In this document: piece by piece, positions 15,653 through 23,774 of the stretch | How positions within the stretch are numbered: the first letter of the stretch is position 1 | Layout: each line of letters begins with the position of its first letter | Source: an uncultured Treponema sp. | Lineage (GTDB): Bacteria > Spirochaetota > Spirochaetia > Treponematales > Treponemataceae | DNA: 64,000 nt | Assembly: GCF_945873775.1 (NCBI RefSeq) | Contig: NZ_CAMCEC010000009.1 | Coordinates: 1 to 64,000 of the forward strand | Direction: 5' to 3' | Program-made: the position numbers and the translations under genes | The notes under the pieces: generated by a model | What the model was told of the DNA's origin: nothing | Database searches by the model: none | The model's input: the letters and a program-made list of their open reading frames with translations, nothing else

Positions 15653-18058
15653 ATGAAAAAACAACCAAACGAAAAAGAAATTTTAGGACTTCCAGCTGAA
15701 ACTCAGCTTCCTTTAAAACTTAATATTCTTCCTATTGGCGGCCGCCCGATTTTTCCGGGAATTTTTACGCCGCTTATGATAAATAATTCCGAGGACATAA
15801 AAGTTATTGAAGATTCTTTGGCAGGCGACGGTTTTATTGGAATTGTCATGTTAAAAGAAGACAAGGAAAATCCTACTGTTGTTGATCTTCATAAAGTTGG
15901 AACTGTTGCCCGCATTATAAAAAAAATAAATTTGCCGGATGGCGGCGTTAATGTTTTTGTTTCGACTTTGCAGCGTTTTAAAATCCGCAAGGTCTTGAAT
16001 AGTTCAAATCCTATTGCCGCGGCTGTTGAATATATTGAGGATGAAGAGGACAACACTTTTGAAGTAAAGGCTCTTACGCGCGCTCTTATAAGTGAAATGA
16101 AGGAAATCAGCGAAAACAATCCGATGTTCAGCGAGGAAATGCGTCTTAACATGGTGAACATTGATCATCCTGGAAAAATCGCGGACTTCATTGTTTCGAT
16201 TTTAAATATCGACAAGGAAGAGCAGCAGAAAGTTCTTGAAATGACAAATGTTCACAAAAGAATGGAGCAAGTTCTTGTCTTTATAAAAAAAGAGCAGGAA
16301 ATTTTCCGTGTTCAGAAAAAGATTCAGACTGAGCTGAATGAAAAAGTCGAAAAAAATCAGCGTGAATATTTCTTGCGCGAGGAAATGAAAAGCATTCAGG
16401 AAGAACTTGGAATTGCTGGAGACTCAAAGACAAGCGACTACCAAAAGTTCAAATCGAAAATCGAATCATTTAATTTTAAAGGCGAAGTGAAAGAAGCGTT
16501 GGACAGCGAGCTTGAAAAATTTCATTTGCTTGATCCGCACGACCCGGACTACAACATGAGCCGCAATTATCTTGAGACTGTTTGTTCTCTTCCGTGGAAT
16601 GACGAGCCGCTTGAAAACTACAATATTGAAAAAGCCTCAAAAATTCTTGAAAATGACCATTACGGTCTTGAAGATGTAAAAAAACGCATCATTGAATATC
16701 TTGCTGTGCGTATGCTTAAAAACGACGGAAAAGGTTCTGTGCTGATTTTAGTTGGACCTCCGGGAGTTGGAAAAACAAGCGTTGGACGTTCAATTGCAAA
16801 TGCGATGAACAAAAAATTTTTTAGATTCAGTGTGGGCGGCGAGCATGACGAGTCTAAGATAAAAGGTTTTAGGCGGACTTACATTGGCTCTATGCCAGGA
16901 CAAATTATTGAGGGCTTGAAAATTACAAAGTCAAAAGCTCCTGTTTTTATGATTGATGAAGTTGACAAGATGAATGCAAGCGCGCAGGGAGATCCTTCAG
17001 CTGCATTGCTTGAAGTTCTTGATCCTGAACAGAATTCAACTTTCCGCGACAGCTATTTGAATTTGCCGTTTGATTTGAGCAAGGTTTTCTTCATTCTTAC
17101 TGCGAACACTTTGGACACAATTCCTCGGCCTTTGCTTGACCGCGCTGAAATAATTGAGCTTTCAGGCTACATAGATCAGGAAAAAATTGAAATTGCGCGG
17201 AAATATTTGCTTCCGAAAAATCTTGTTAAAAACGGATTCAAGAAAAATCAGGTGAAATATTCAAAGCAGGCTCTATCTTTAATTGCGACAGAATATGCAA
17301 GGGAAGCCGGAGTCCGCAATTTTGAAAAGTGCATTGATAAAATAAACAGAAAACTTGTCGCTGCGGAAGTAAGCCAGCTTGAAAAAAATGGAGCGACTGA
17401 TTCTGCAAAGATTGGCGAAGCTGTTGCAAAGAAAAATTTCAGCATTGATATTCCAGAAGTCAGAAAATATCTTGGCAAGGCAGTTTTTGATGAAAGCCAG
17501 ATAAAGACAGCTTCTGTGCCCGGAACTGCGATTGGCCTTGCTTGGACGAGCATGGGCGGCGACACTTTGCTTTTGGAATCAATTGCGATAAAGTCTTCAA
17601 AAGGCGGACTTCAGCTTACAGGACAAATGGGCGATGTTATGAAGGAAAGCGCGCAGATTGCCATGAACTGGAGCCGTCAGTTTGCAATAGAAAATAAAAT
17701 CAAGGACAGCAAATGGTTTGAAGAAAACACAGTTCATCTTCATATTCCGGAAGGCGCAACTCCAAAAGACGGACCTAGCGCGGGAATTACAATGGCGGTA
17801 ACTTTTACTTCGCTTTTAAAGGGAAAAAAAATAAAGCCGAACCTTGCAATGACTGGAGAACTTAGCCTTACAGGGCAGGTGCTCCCAATTGGTGGTCTTA
17901 GAGAAAAAACTGTCGCTGCAAAACGCAACAAGATAAAGACGATTATAATTCCAAAGGCAAATGTCCGTGACCTTGACGAAATTCCAGAGCACGTAAAAAG
18001 CGGAATAAAATTTATTCCAGTGTCAAATGTTCAGGAAGTGATTGATATTGTCTTTTAG
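15653..18058 (+). CDS. lon: ATP-dependent protease Lon
   Basis: This cytosolic AAA+ serine protease degrades misfolded and regulatory proteins. The 801 residues contain an N-terminal substrate-binding domain (about 15-210), a coiled-coil linker, an ATPase with Walker A GPPGVGKTS and Walker B VFMIDEVDKM, and a C-terminal protease with the catalytic serine in PKDGPSAGITMA and the catalytic lysine in LPIGGLREKTVAAKR. The DNA before ATG 15653 has TATTAT five bases upstream and no ribosome site, again suggesting a leaderless message. A small exported-protein gene follows after 3 nt. Confidence 0.97.
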   Translation: MKKQPNEKEILGLPAETQLPLKLNILPIGGRPIFPGIFTPLMINNSEDIKVIEDSLAGDGFIGIVMLKEDKENPTVVDLHKVGTVARIIKKINLPDGGVNVFVSTLQRFKIRKVLNSSNPIAAAVEYIEDEEDNTFEVKALTRALISEMKEISENNPMFSEEMRLNMVNIDHPGKIADFIVSILNIDKEEQQKVLEMTNVHKRMEQVLVFIKKEQEIFRVQKKIQTELNEKVEKNQREYFLREEMKSIQEELGIAGDSKTSDYQKFKSKIESFNFKGEVKEALDSELEKFHLLDPHDPDYNMSRNYLETVCSLPWNDEPLENYNIEKASKILENDHYGLEDVKKRIIEYLAVRMLKNDGKGSVLILVGPPGVGKTSVGRSIANAMNKKFFRFSVGGEHDESKIKGFRRTYIGSMPGQIIEGLKITKSKAPVFMIDEVDKMNASAQGDPSAALLEVLDPEQNSTFRDSYLNLPFDLSKVFFILTANTLDTIPRPLLDRAEIIELSGYIDQEKIEIARKYLLPKNLVKNGFKKNQVKYSKQALSLIATEYAREAGVRNFEKCIDKINRKLVAAEVSQLEKNGATDSAKIGEAVAKKNFSIDIPEVRKYLGKAVFDESQIKTASVPGTAIGLAWTSMGGDTLLLESIAIKSSKGGLQLTGQMGDVMKESAQIAMNWSRQFAIENKIKDSKWFEENTVHLHIPEGATPKDGPSAGITMAVTFTSLLKGKKIKPNLAMTGELSLTGQVLPIGGLREKTVAAKRNKIKTIIIPKANVRDLDEIPEHVKSGIKFIPVSNVQEVIDIVF

Positions 18059-18061
18059 CGT

Positions 18062-18784
18062 ATGAAATTTGCTTTTACTTTTTTTGCCGGATTTTTTGTA
18101 CTTGTTTCTGCTTCTTTTGCATTTCCGTTTAATTCGAAACTTTCGGAGCAGGAGCTTGATTCTGCTTTAAATGGTGAAATTCTTATTCGAAATATCAGCT
18201 CGTACAAAAATATTTGCCTTGACGTGGAAAATGCGGAAGTAAATTCCTGCCTTGATGAATTGAGAGAACTGAATCCGCGTTATTTTGTGGAAGTTCTTCA
18301 GATTAGAAAAGCAAGTGATGGCGATGGAGTTATAAAAAAACTTTCTGAGCTTCTTTCAAATGTTGAGTCTTATACAAAAATTCCTTATTATTCGGAACGC
18401 CACAAGACGACAACTCCGCTTTATTCATACTGCAAAATTCTTTCTGATTCGCAGGCTGATGAAATGCGCAATTTTACTGTTGATATGGAAATGCCTCCTT
18501 TTGAAGTTTACACTGCGGATATTTCTATAAAAACAGATTATGAAAATTTTCTGCTTTACAAATCAAAAAATTTAAATGACATGGCTTGCATTTCTTTTGT
18601 GCGTGTAAAAGAAAATAATCTTAGGTCGATTGTGGTTGCTTTTAAGCATGATGAATATTGGATTATTTATGGAATTGGAGCGGCAAAAGCTCCCAAAATA
18701 AAATTTTTGACACACAGAATTGAAGTTGCCTTTATTTCGCGGGTAAAAGCATTTTGTTCTTTTGCAACATCTTTTTTAGATTGA
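18062..18784 (+). CDS. Exported protein of unknown function, lon operon
   Basis: This 240-residue protein has a typical signal peptide (FTFFAGFFVLVSASFAFPF) and is probably periplasmic. It starts 3 nt after the lon stop codon and must share its transcript. I do not recognise the family with confidence; it looks like a treponeme-restricted family (possibly DUF6675). The sequence has four cysteines and a mixed alpha/beta appearance with no enzyme motif. A strong terminator follows. Confidence 0.7.
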   Translation: MKFAFTFFAGFFVLVSASFAFPFNSKLSEQELDSALNGEILIRNISSYKNICLDVENAEVNSCLDELRELNPRYFVEVLQIRKASDGDGVIKKLSELLSNVESYTKIPYYSERHKTTTPLYSYCKILSDSQADEMRNFTVDMEMPPFEVYTADISIKTDYENFLLYKSKNLNDMACISFVRVKENNLRSIVVAFKHDEYWIIYGIGAAKAPKIKFLTHRIEVAFISRVKAFCSFATSFLD

Positions 18785-18808
18785 AACAATAAGGTTCAGA
18801 AATATAAG

Positions 18809-18847
18809 AAAAGCCGTTTGGAATGTTCCAAACGGCTTTTGTGTTTT
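18809..18847 (+). terminator. Terminator of the lon operon
   Basis: AAAAGCCGTTTGGAA and TTCCAAACGGCTTTT form a perfect 15-bp stem with a 2-nt centre, followed by GTGTTTTT. Being symmetrical it may also act on the minus strand. Confidence 0.9.
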
Positions 18848-18871
18848 TACACTAAAAAAAGTACTTTCAGG

Positions 18872-18928
18872 TTATTTCTTGAAAGCTTCAGCTACAGCAA
18901 CGGCACATGCTACTGTACAAGTATTCAT
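18872..18928 (-). pseudogene. Duplicated C-terminal fragment of the GGGtGRT gene
   Basis: This minus-strand frame reads MNTCTVACAVAVAEAFKK and stops. The last 16 residues equal the end of the GGGtGRT protein encoded just upstream (CTVACAVAVAEAFKK). The DNA differs at several positions from the intact copy at about 19052-19107, so the duplication is not recent. It is a remnant of a lost paralogue or of a partial tandem duplication. Confidence 0.7.
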
Positions 18929-18952
18929 CCGTCGTTTCCTCCGGATGAAACT

Positions 18953-19010
18953 CGAGTTTTTATTTGCTCGCAATGCTCGCATTTTTGCTGTGCAAAAAAC
19001 ATAAAAACTC
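18953..19010. repeat. Inverted repeat between the two GGGtGRT 3' ends
   Basis: GAGTTTTTAT (18953-18962) and ATAAAAACTC (19001-19010) are perfect 10-bp inverted arms. The interior holds a short direct repeat (TGCTCGCAATGCTCGCA). It lies between the duplicated and intact gene ends; its role is unknown. Confidence 0.6.
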
Positions 19011-19051
19011 GCACGGCTGCCATCAGCTGCCTCTACGGAACTGCTTTCAGT

Positions 19052-20098
19052 TTATTTCTTGAAAGCCTCAGCAACTGCAACGGCGCAGGCTACTGTGCAG
19101 CCGACCATCGGGTTGTTGCCCATTCCCATGAAGCCCATCATCTCGACGTGTGCCGGAACTGATGAGGATCCTGCGAACTGAGCGTCTGAGTGCATGCGGC
19201 CCAATGTGTCTGTAAATCCGTAGGAAGCCGGACCTGCTGCCATGTTGTCTGGGTGCAGTGTGCGTCCTGTTCCGCCGCCTGAAGCTACGGAGAAGTAGTT
19301 CTTTCCTGCAAGGAGGCGTTCCTTTTTGTATGTTCCTGCGACAGGGTGCTGGAATCTTGTCGGGTTCGTTGAGTTTCCTGTGATTGAGACATCGACATTC
19401 TCGTGCCACATGATTGCGACGCCCTCGCGTACATCGTCAGCGCCGTAGCATTTTACGATGAGACGGTCAGGATTGTTTCCGTAAGGAACTTCCTTTACGA
19501 CTGTAAGAGCCTTGTCAGTTCCGTTTCCGTTGAAGTAGTCGAATTTTGTCTGAACGTAAGTGAATCCGTTGATGCGGCTGATAATCTGAGCAGCGTCCTT
19601 TCCAAGACCGTTCAGGATAACGCGGAGCTTGTTCTTGCGGACTTTGTTCGCGTTCGCGGCGATCTTGATTGCGCCTTCAGCTGCCGCGAAAGACTCGTGT
19701 CCTGCGAGGAATGCGAAGCACTGTGTCTCCTCGGAAAGAAGACGTGCGCCGAGGTTTCCGTGTCCGAGACCAACCTTGCGGTCATCAGCTACTGAGCCCG
19801 GAAGACAGAATGCCTGAAGTCCCTCACCGATTGCGGCGGCGGCTTCGCTTCCTGTCATTCCGCCTGCCTTCTCTCCCTTCTTGAGGGCGATTGCAGAGCC
19901 GAGAACATAAGCCCATTTTGCATCTTCAAAGCAGATCTGCTGTGTTGACTGGCAGATTTCATAAGGATCAAAGCCCTTTGACTTGCACAGATCGCGCGCA
20001 GCCTGAAGTCCGGTCTCGCCTTCAGCGAATCCGTATTCCTTGAGAGCCTTGTTTACCTGAGGAATGCGACCTTCAAAATCTTCAAATAATGTTGCCAT
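19052..20098 (-). CDS. GGGtGRT protein
   Basis: This 348-residue cytosolic protein belongs to a family named for its motif; here it reads ASGGGTGRTLHPDNMAAGP. The function is not established. The gene almost always neighbours a NifU-like Fe-S scaffold gene, as here, where the scaffold gene lies 11 nt upstream in the same operon. The region after the motif is rich in Gly and Met and ends with CTVACAVAVAEAFKK. Codon use is more GC-rich than in most neighbours, consistent with high expression. A partial second copy of its 3' end lies downstream. Confidence 0.88.
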   Translation of the reverse strand: MATLFEDFEGRIPQVNKALKEYGFAEGETGLQAARDLCKSKGFDPYEICQSTQQICFEDAKWAYVLGSAIALKKGEKAGGMTGSEAAAAIGEGLQAFCLPGSVADDRKVGLGHGNLGARLLSEETQCFAFLAGHESFAAAEGAIKIAANANKVRKNKLRVILNGLGKDAAQIISRINGFTYVQTKFDYFNGNGTDKALTVVKEVPYGNNPDRLIVKCYGADDVREGVAIMWHENVDVSITGNSTNPTRFQHPVAGTYKKERLLAGKNYFSVASGGGTGRTLHPDNMAAGPASYGFTDTLGRMHSDAQFAGSSSVPAHVEMMGFMGMGNNPMVGCTVACAVAVAEAFKK

Positions 20099-20109
20099 TG
20101 TATTCCTCC

Positions 20110-20811
20110 TTATTCCTTTCTAGGGTCGATGAGCTTGACCATGCCCTGATCTTCTGTAACGCGTCCGTAGTGTGTGCGTGCCTTTTCAATCGCTTCTTTA
20201 GGATCTGTTCCGGCTTTGAGAGCGTCCATGAGTTTTCCGAAGTTGATGCAGTTGTAGCCGATAATCTGGTTGTCCTTGTCAACCGCGCAGCTCTCGACGT
20301 AGCCTTCTGTCATCTCAAGATAGCGCGGACCTGTCTTGCGTGTCGCGAACATTGTTCCGACCTGTGAGCGGAGGTTCTTTCCGAGATCCTCAAGAGATGC
20401 TCCGACTTTAAGACCGTCCTTTGAATATGCGGACTGTGTGCGTCCGTACACAATCTGAAGGAAAAGCTCGCGCATCGCGGTGTTGATAGCGTCGCATACA
20501 AGGTCTGTGTTGAGGGCTTCGATGATTGTCTTTCCGATGAGAATTTCAGAAGCCATAGCTGCCGAGTGTGTCATTCCTGAGCATCCGATTGTCTCGACAA
20601 GAGCTTCCTCGATGACTCCGTTCTTGACGTTGAGAGTCAGCTTGCAGGCGCCCTGCTGAGGTGCGCACCAGCCGATTCCGTGTGTGAAACCGGAAATATC
20701 TTCCTGAGTCTTTGCCTGAACCCATGCGCCTTCCTCAGGGATGGGAGCAGGTCCGTGATAAGCACCTTTTGCCAACGGGCACATGTGCTCCACTTCTGCA
20801 GTGTACTTCAT
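20110..20811 (-). CDS. NifU-like iron-sulfur scaffold protein
   Basis: This 233-residue cytosolic protein is annotated in related genomes as an iron-sulfur cluster assembly scaffold. Conserved cysteines appear in HMCPLAKGAYHG, GWCAPQQGACKLTL and ETIGCSGMTHSAAMASEIL, the last resembling the IscU/NifU ligand region. It is the first gene of the operon with the GGGtGRT gene, preceded by a good GAGGT ribosome site. Codon use is GC-rich like that of its partner. Cluster binding and the client are inferred only. Confidence 0.8.
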   Translation of the reverse strand: MKYTAEVEHMCPLAKGAYHGPAPIPEEGAWVQAKTQEDISGFTHGIGWCAPQQGACKLTLNVKNGVIEEALVETIGCSGMTHSAAMASEILIGKTIIEALNTDLVCDAINTAMRELFLQIVYGRTQSAYSKDGLKVGASLEDLGKNLRSQVGTMFATRKTGPRYLEMTEGYVESCAVDKDNQIIGYNCINFGKLMDALKAGTDPKEAIEKARTHYGRVTEDQGMVKLIDPRKE

Positions 20812-20882
20812 ACCGTTTACCTCGAGATATGTAGAAATATTAATCCGGCTAAAAATGTAAGCCTGCCGGAATCTTGGCGGAA

Positions 20883-20911
20883 ATTATATCACTTTGAAAA
20901 CGGAAATTCAA
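20883..20911 (-). promoter_or_regulatory. Promoter of the NifU-like/GGGtGRT operon
   Basis: On the minus strand TTGAAT, a 17-bp spacer and TATAAT precede a leader of about 65 nt. The leader contains a TCCGGC/GCCGGA inverted repeat (about 20840-20870). The -35 box overlaps the 3' end of the CotH gene. Confidence 0.75.
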
Positions 20912-22143
20912 TTGCCGGAATATTCATTGCTCATCCATTGCGCGCGTTTTTTTAGGAAGTCAGTCATATAGTCAACCTCACTTTCGTAAGTTTTGCGGTT
21001 TTTCCATCCGGGAGCATGAGGCCATTGCCGTCTTCCAAGATTGTGCCATACTGAATCATTTAGCATTACAAACGGCTTTACATTTTTTGACTCGTTTTCA
21101 AGCCAGTCGAAAGAGGAAATAAGCTTTTGTTTTGTTTCATTCCATCGTTCTGCGACTTTTTCTGCAAAATATTCATCTTCAAAAAGCCGTTTGTACCATT
21201 GGTCTTTGTTTACCCAAAATCCTTCTGGGTCTTGACAGCCGTCGTAGTTTATGTTTCCGCATGAAATATCCATGTCCCAGAGCGGTCCCATGAAAATTTT
21301 CTTTGCCTGTGAGTCATAATAAAAATAGCAGGAAGCTTGAAATTTTGCATCGTGGTTTTTGGTAAATTCGTTTATAAGGTACCAGTCAACAAATGAATCT
21401 TCGTCAATTACACTTTGCCAGCCTTTTTCCGCGGATTTGAAATCAGGTGAAAAAATCACATCTTCGGCATTTTGAATTATCTGCTCCATTTTCTTGTATT
21501 CTGCCTCGGATTTTTGTTCCATTCGTATGCTGATTTTTGTTCCACGTTGTGTGCGGAAATTCCATTCCTTGTTTAGCCTTGAATTTACGGTTGCGAGAAA
21601 TGAGCCTTCCGGGAGCGAAAGTTTTTCGTGTTCAACTTTTTCTGTAACTTGATAAAGTCCGTTGAATTTTCCATTTATAAAAACTGCGGCGAATCTTGCA
21701 TCTGGAGTCCATTTCATTCTGTTCCAGACATTTTTTGCAAGAAAATAAGCGTATTCATTTCTGAGCGAAGTTTTGTCCGCAGTATTCGCCATTAAAATCC
21801 ATTTTTTTGACTGTTTCATTCCAAAAAGCGGAGCGGACTTGTTTAGTTTTAGAAGGTACGGTCTTTTGTAAAGTTCCCTTGTCTGCCATGTTGTGTTTCC
21901 GTGTCCGCGGATTTTGCATGAACCTGAAAACTCTTCGGCTTCGTACATTGCCGTTACATAGTTTGTTTTTGAATTTATTTTTTTGCCTGCCATTGTGTCA
22001 ATGTGCATGACAGAAAGTCCTATTTCTTCGCATTTTTCAGGCGAGATCTGATTTTTTGATGAATTTGAAAACATCATAATCAAAAATAAAGAAAGAATTG
22101 CTAGAATTGCCAAGTGCAAAAAAGAGTTTGTTTTTAATTGCAT
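20908..22143 (-). CDS. CotH kinase family protein (copy 1)
   Basis: This 411-residue protein has an N-terminal signal or anchor helix (LHLAILAILSLFLIMMFSN) and an extracytoplasmic CotH domain, a family of atypical protein kinases first known from Bacillus spore coats. Visible motifs are KIRGHGNTTWQTRELYKRPY, FGMKQSKKWILMANTADKTSLRNE, VFINGKFNGLYQVTEKVE and the catalytic-type GPLWDMDISCGN. It is divergent from the VTC-DUF4956-CotH operon and paralogous to the CotH gene at 23775. The start codon is 5 nt from a TATAAA box. Confidence 0.88.
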   Translation of the reverse strand: MQLKTNSFLHLAILAILSLFLIMMFSNSSKNQISPEKCEEIGLSVMHIDTMAGKKINSKTNYVTAMYEAEEFSGSCKIRGHGNTTWQTRELYKRPYLLKLNKSAPLFGMKQSKKWILMANTADKTSLRNEYAYFLAKNVWNRMKWTPDARFAAVFINGKFNGLYQVTEKVEHEKLSLPEGSFLATVNSRLNKEWNFRTQRGTKISIRMEQKSEAEYKKMEQIIQNAEDVIFSPDFKSAEKGWQSVIDEDSFVDWYLINEFTKNHDAKFQASCYFYYDSQAKKIFMGPLWDMDISCGNINYDGCQDPEGFWVNKDQWYKRLFEDEYFAEKVAERWNETKQKLISSFDWLENESKNVKPFVMLNDSVWHNLGRRQWPHAPGWKNRKTYESEVDYMTDFLKKRAQWMSNEYSGN

Positions 22144-22148
22144 ACTTT

Positions 22149-22177
22149 TTTATAGCATTATTTGCATTTTTCTTCAA
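22149..22177 (-). promoter_or_regulatory. Promoter of CotH copy 1 (leaderless type)
   Basis: On the minus strand TTGAAG, a 17-bp spacer and TATAAA end 5 nt before the ATG. Confidence 0.6.
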
Positions 22178-22194
22178 CTTTTTTGCGGTTTTTA

Positions 22195-22201
22195 CCCCCC
22201 C
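22195..22201. repeat. C7 tract between divergent CotH and VTC promoters
   Basis: Seven C lie 6 nt upstream of the -35 box of the VTC operon and about 17 nt upstream of the -35 box of the divergent CotH gene. It could change with slippage and alter the promoter region. Confidence 0.6.
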
Positions 22202-22207
22202 GTACTC

Positions 22208-22236
22208 TTGACAATGAAGTATAATAGTTGTAATAT
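22208..22236 (+). promoter_or_regulatory. Promoter of the VTC-DUF4956-CotH operon
   Basis: TTGACA (22208-22213), a 17-bp spacer and TAATAT (22231-22236) precede a palindrome that begins 4 nt downstream. Confidence 0.8.
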
Positions 22237-22240
22237 CAGA

Positions 22241-22268
22241 TTTAGTTACCGTTTATTCGGTAACTAAA
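22241..22268 (+). promoter_or_regulatory. 5'-end hairpin or operator of the VTC operon
   Basis: TTTAGTTACCG and CGGTAACTAAA form a perfect 11-bp inverted repeat with loop TTTATT. It begins at the predicted transcription start and ends 18 nt before the ATG, whose ribosome site AAGGAG remains free. It would be either an mRNA 5'-terminal stem-loop or a repressor site. Confidence 0.75.
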
Positions 22269-22286
22269 GGTTTTACAAGGAGTTTT

Positions 22287-23000
22287 ATGAAAGGAAAATA
22301 TCGCCACGAGTTCAAATATCTTTCTCCTGAAATCACGCTTTCTGCGATTGAGCAGCGTATGGATGCGATTCTTTTGCGCGACAGGAACACCGGCGAGAAA
22401 GGTGAGTACGCAATCAGAAGCATCTATTTCGACGACATCTTCAACACGTGCTATCTTGAAAACGAGAACGGCACTGACCCGCGCGAGAAATTCAGAATCA
22501 GAATCTACAACTGTTCGAAAGAGAGAATTTCCCTTGAGTTAAAAAGGAAGGAAAGAGGGATGTGCCTAAAGACTTCCTGCCCGGTTAAGCTTGAGACGCT
22601 CGAGGAGATTATGGCAGGGAAAATCCCGGATTTTACGAGCGAGACTCCTTATCTTCTGAAAAAGCTGATTTGCCAGATGCAGTTCCGCGCGCTTCGCCCG
22701 GTTGAGATTGTCGCCTACGAGCGTGTTCCTTTCACTTATGACGACGGAAACGTGAGAATCACTTTTGACAGGAATCTGCGCTCTTCAAGCAATATCGGGG
22801 ACTTTTTCAACGAGGATGCGGCTTTCCGCTCAATTTTTCCGTTCGGGACAAATATGATTGAGGTGAAGTACGACGAGCTTCTGCCGGACTTTATAAACGA
22901 GACGCTCCAGACAAGCGCGCTGCAGTGGACTTCGTTCTCGAAATATTATCTGTGCAGGAAGTTTGATATTCAGGGAGTTCGCTGCGGATTTAGAGCATAA
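22287..23000 (+). CDS. VTC-domain (polyphosphate polymerase-like) protein
   Basis: This 237-residue cytosolic protein is a bacterial VTC-domain protein, related to the catalytic tunnel domain of yeast polyphosphate polymerase. Basic residues that line the tunnel are visible in KYRHEFKYLS, AIRSIYFDDIFNTCYLENE, EKFRIRIYN, SLELKRKERGMCLKTSC and VAYERVPF, with an acidic NMIEVKYDELLP near the end. It heads the operon with DUF4956 and CotH, a recurrent neighbourhood whose function is not established. Codon use is distinctly more GC-rich than in the flanking CotH genes. Confidence 0.88.
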   Translation: MKGKYRHEFKYLSPEITLSAIEQRMDAILLRDRNTGEKGEYAIRSIYFDDIFNTCYLENENGTDPREKFRIRIYNCSKERISLELKRKERGMCLKTSCPVKLETLEEIMAGKIPDFTSETPYLLKKLICQMQFRALRPVEIVAYERVPFTYDDGNVRITFDRNLRSSSNIGDFFNEDAAFRSIFPFGTNMIEVKYDELLPDFINETLQTSALQWTSFSKYYLCRKFDIQGVRCGFRA

Positions 23001-23051
23001 GATTCAGCAATTTATTTGGTTATTTTATAGAAAGCAAAAAGTGAGGTTTTT

Positions 23052-23726
23052 ATGGGATTCAAGGATATTTTCAAGAAGTCGTTTATTCAGGGATTCACGA
23101 GATACGACGCGACGCCTGAGAACATTATCGTTGTGTTTTTGATTGCGGGATTTTTCGCGCTTTACATTTTCTTTGCTTACAGGCTTTTGACGAGAAGGAC
23201 TTTTTACTCAAAGTCGTTCAACATTGCGCTTCCGGCTTTGGTTATGATTACGGCGGGCGTTATTCTTACGATTCAGTCGAGCGTTGTGATTTCGCTTGGT
23301 ATGGTCGGCGCGCTTTCTATCGTGCGTTTCAGGACTGCGATTAAAGACCCGATGGACTTGGTTTTTCTTTTCTGGGCGATTTCAACCGGAATTATCTGCG
23401 GAGCGGGGCTTGCCCAGATTTCTTGTGTTCTGGCGTTTATCCTGACTGTCGCTCTTTTTGTGTTTGACCGGATTCCTGTGGCGAAAGCTCCGAAAATCCT
23501 TATGGTGAGCGGAAGCGGATACGAGCTTGAAGAGAAAATCATGGCGATTGTAAAAGAATTCTGTAAGTATTACACAGTGAAAAGCCGCGCGCTTTCAAAC
23601 GGAAAAGTGAATCTCGTTGTTGAAATCCGCTCGAAAGACGATTCCGCGCTCTTGCAGAAAGTTGCGAACACGGAAAATGTCGTCTCTTCGACAATCCTCG
23701 CGCACGACGGCGAAGTTACATACTAA
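23052..23726 (+). CDS. DUF4956 membrane protein
   Basis: This 224-residue inner-membrane protein has about four helices in the first 140 residues and a soluble C-terminal domain. GMVGALSIVRFRTAIKDPMDLVFLFWAISTG is the DUF4956 hallmark. It follows the VTC gene by 51 nt. These two families co-occur widely and the pair may form a membrane-associated polymer-synthesis unit, which is inference. The GC-rich codon use matches that of the VTC gene. Confidence 0.88.
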   Translation: MGFKDIFKKSFIQGFTRYDATPENIIVVFLIAGFFALYIFFAYRLLTRRTFYSKSFNIALPALVMITAGVILTIQSSVVISLGMVGALSIVRFRTAIKDPMDLVFLFWAISTGIICGAGLAQISCVLAFILTVALFVFDRIPVAKAPKILMVSGSGYELEEKIMAIVKEFCKYYTVKSRALSNGKVNLVVEIRSKDDSALLQKVANTENVVSSTILAHDGEVTY

Positions 23727-23774
23727 ATTCACTTTTGTGTTTTTATTGCGCATTTTGACAAGGAAGAGCGGGAA

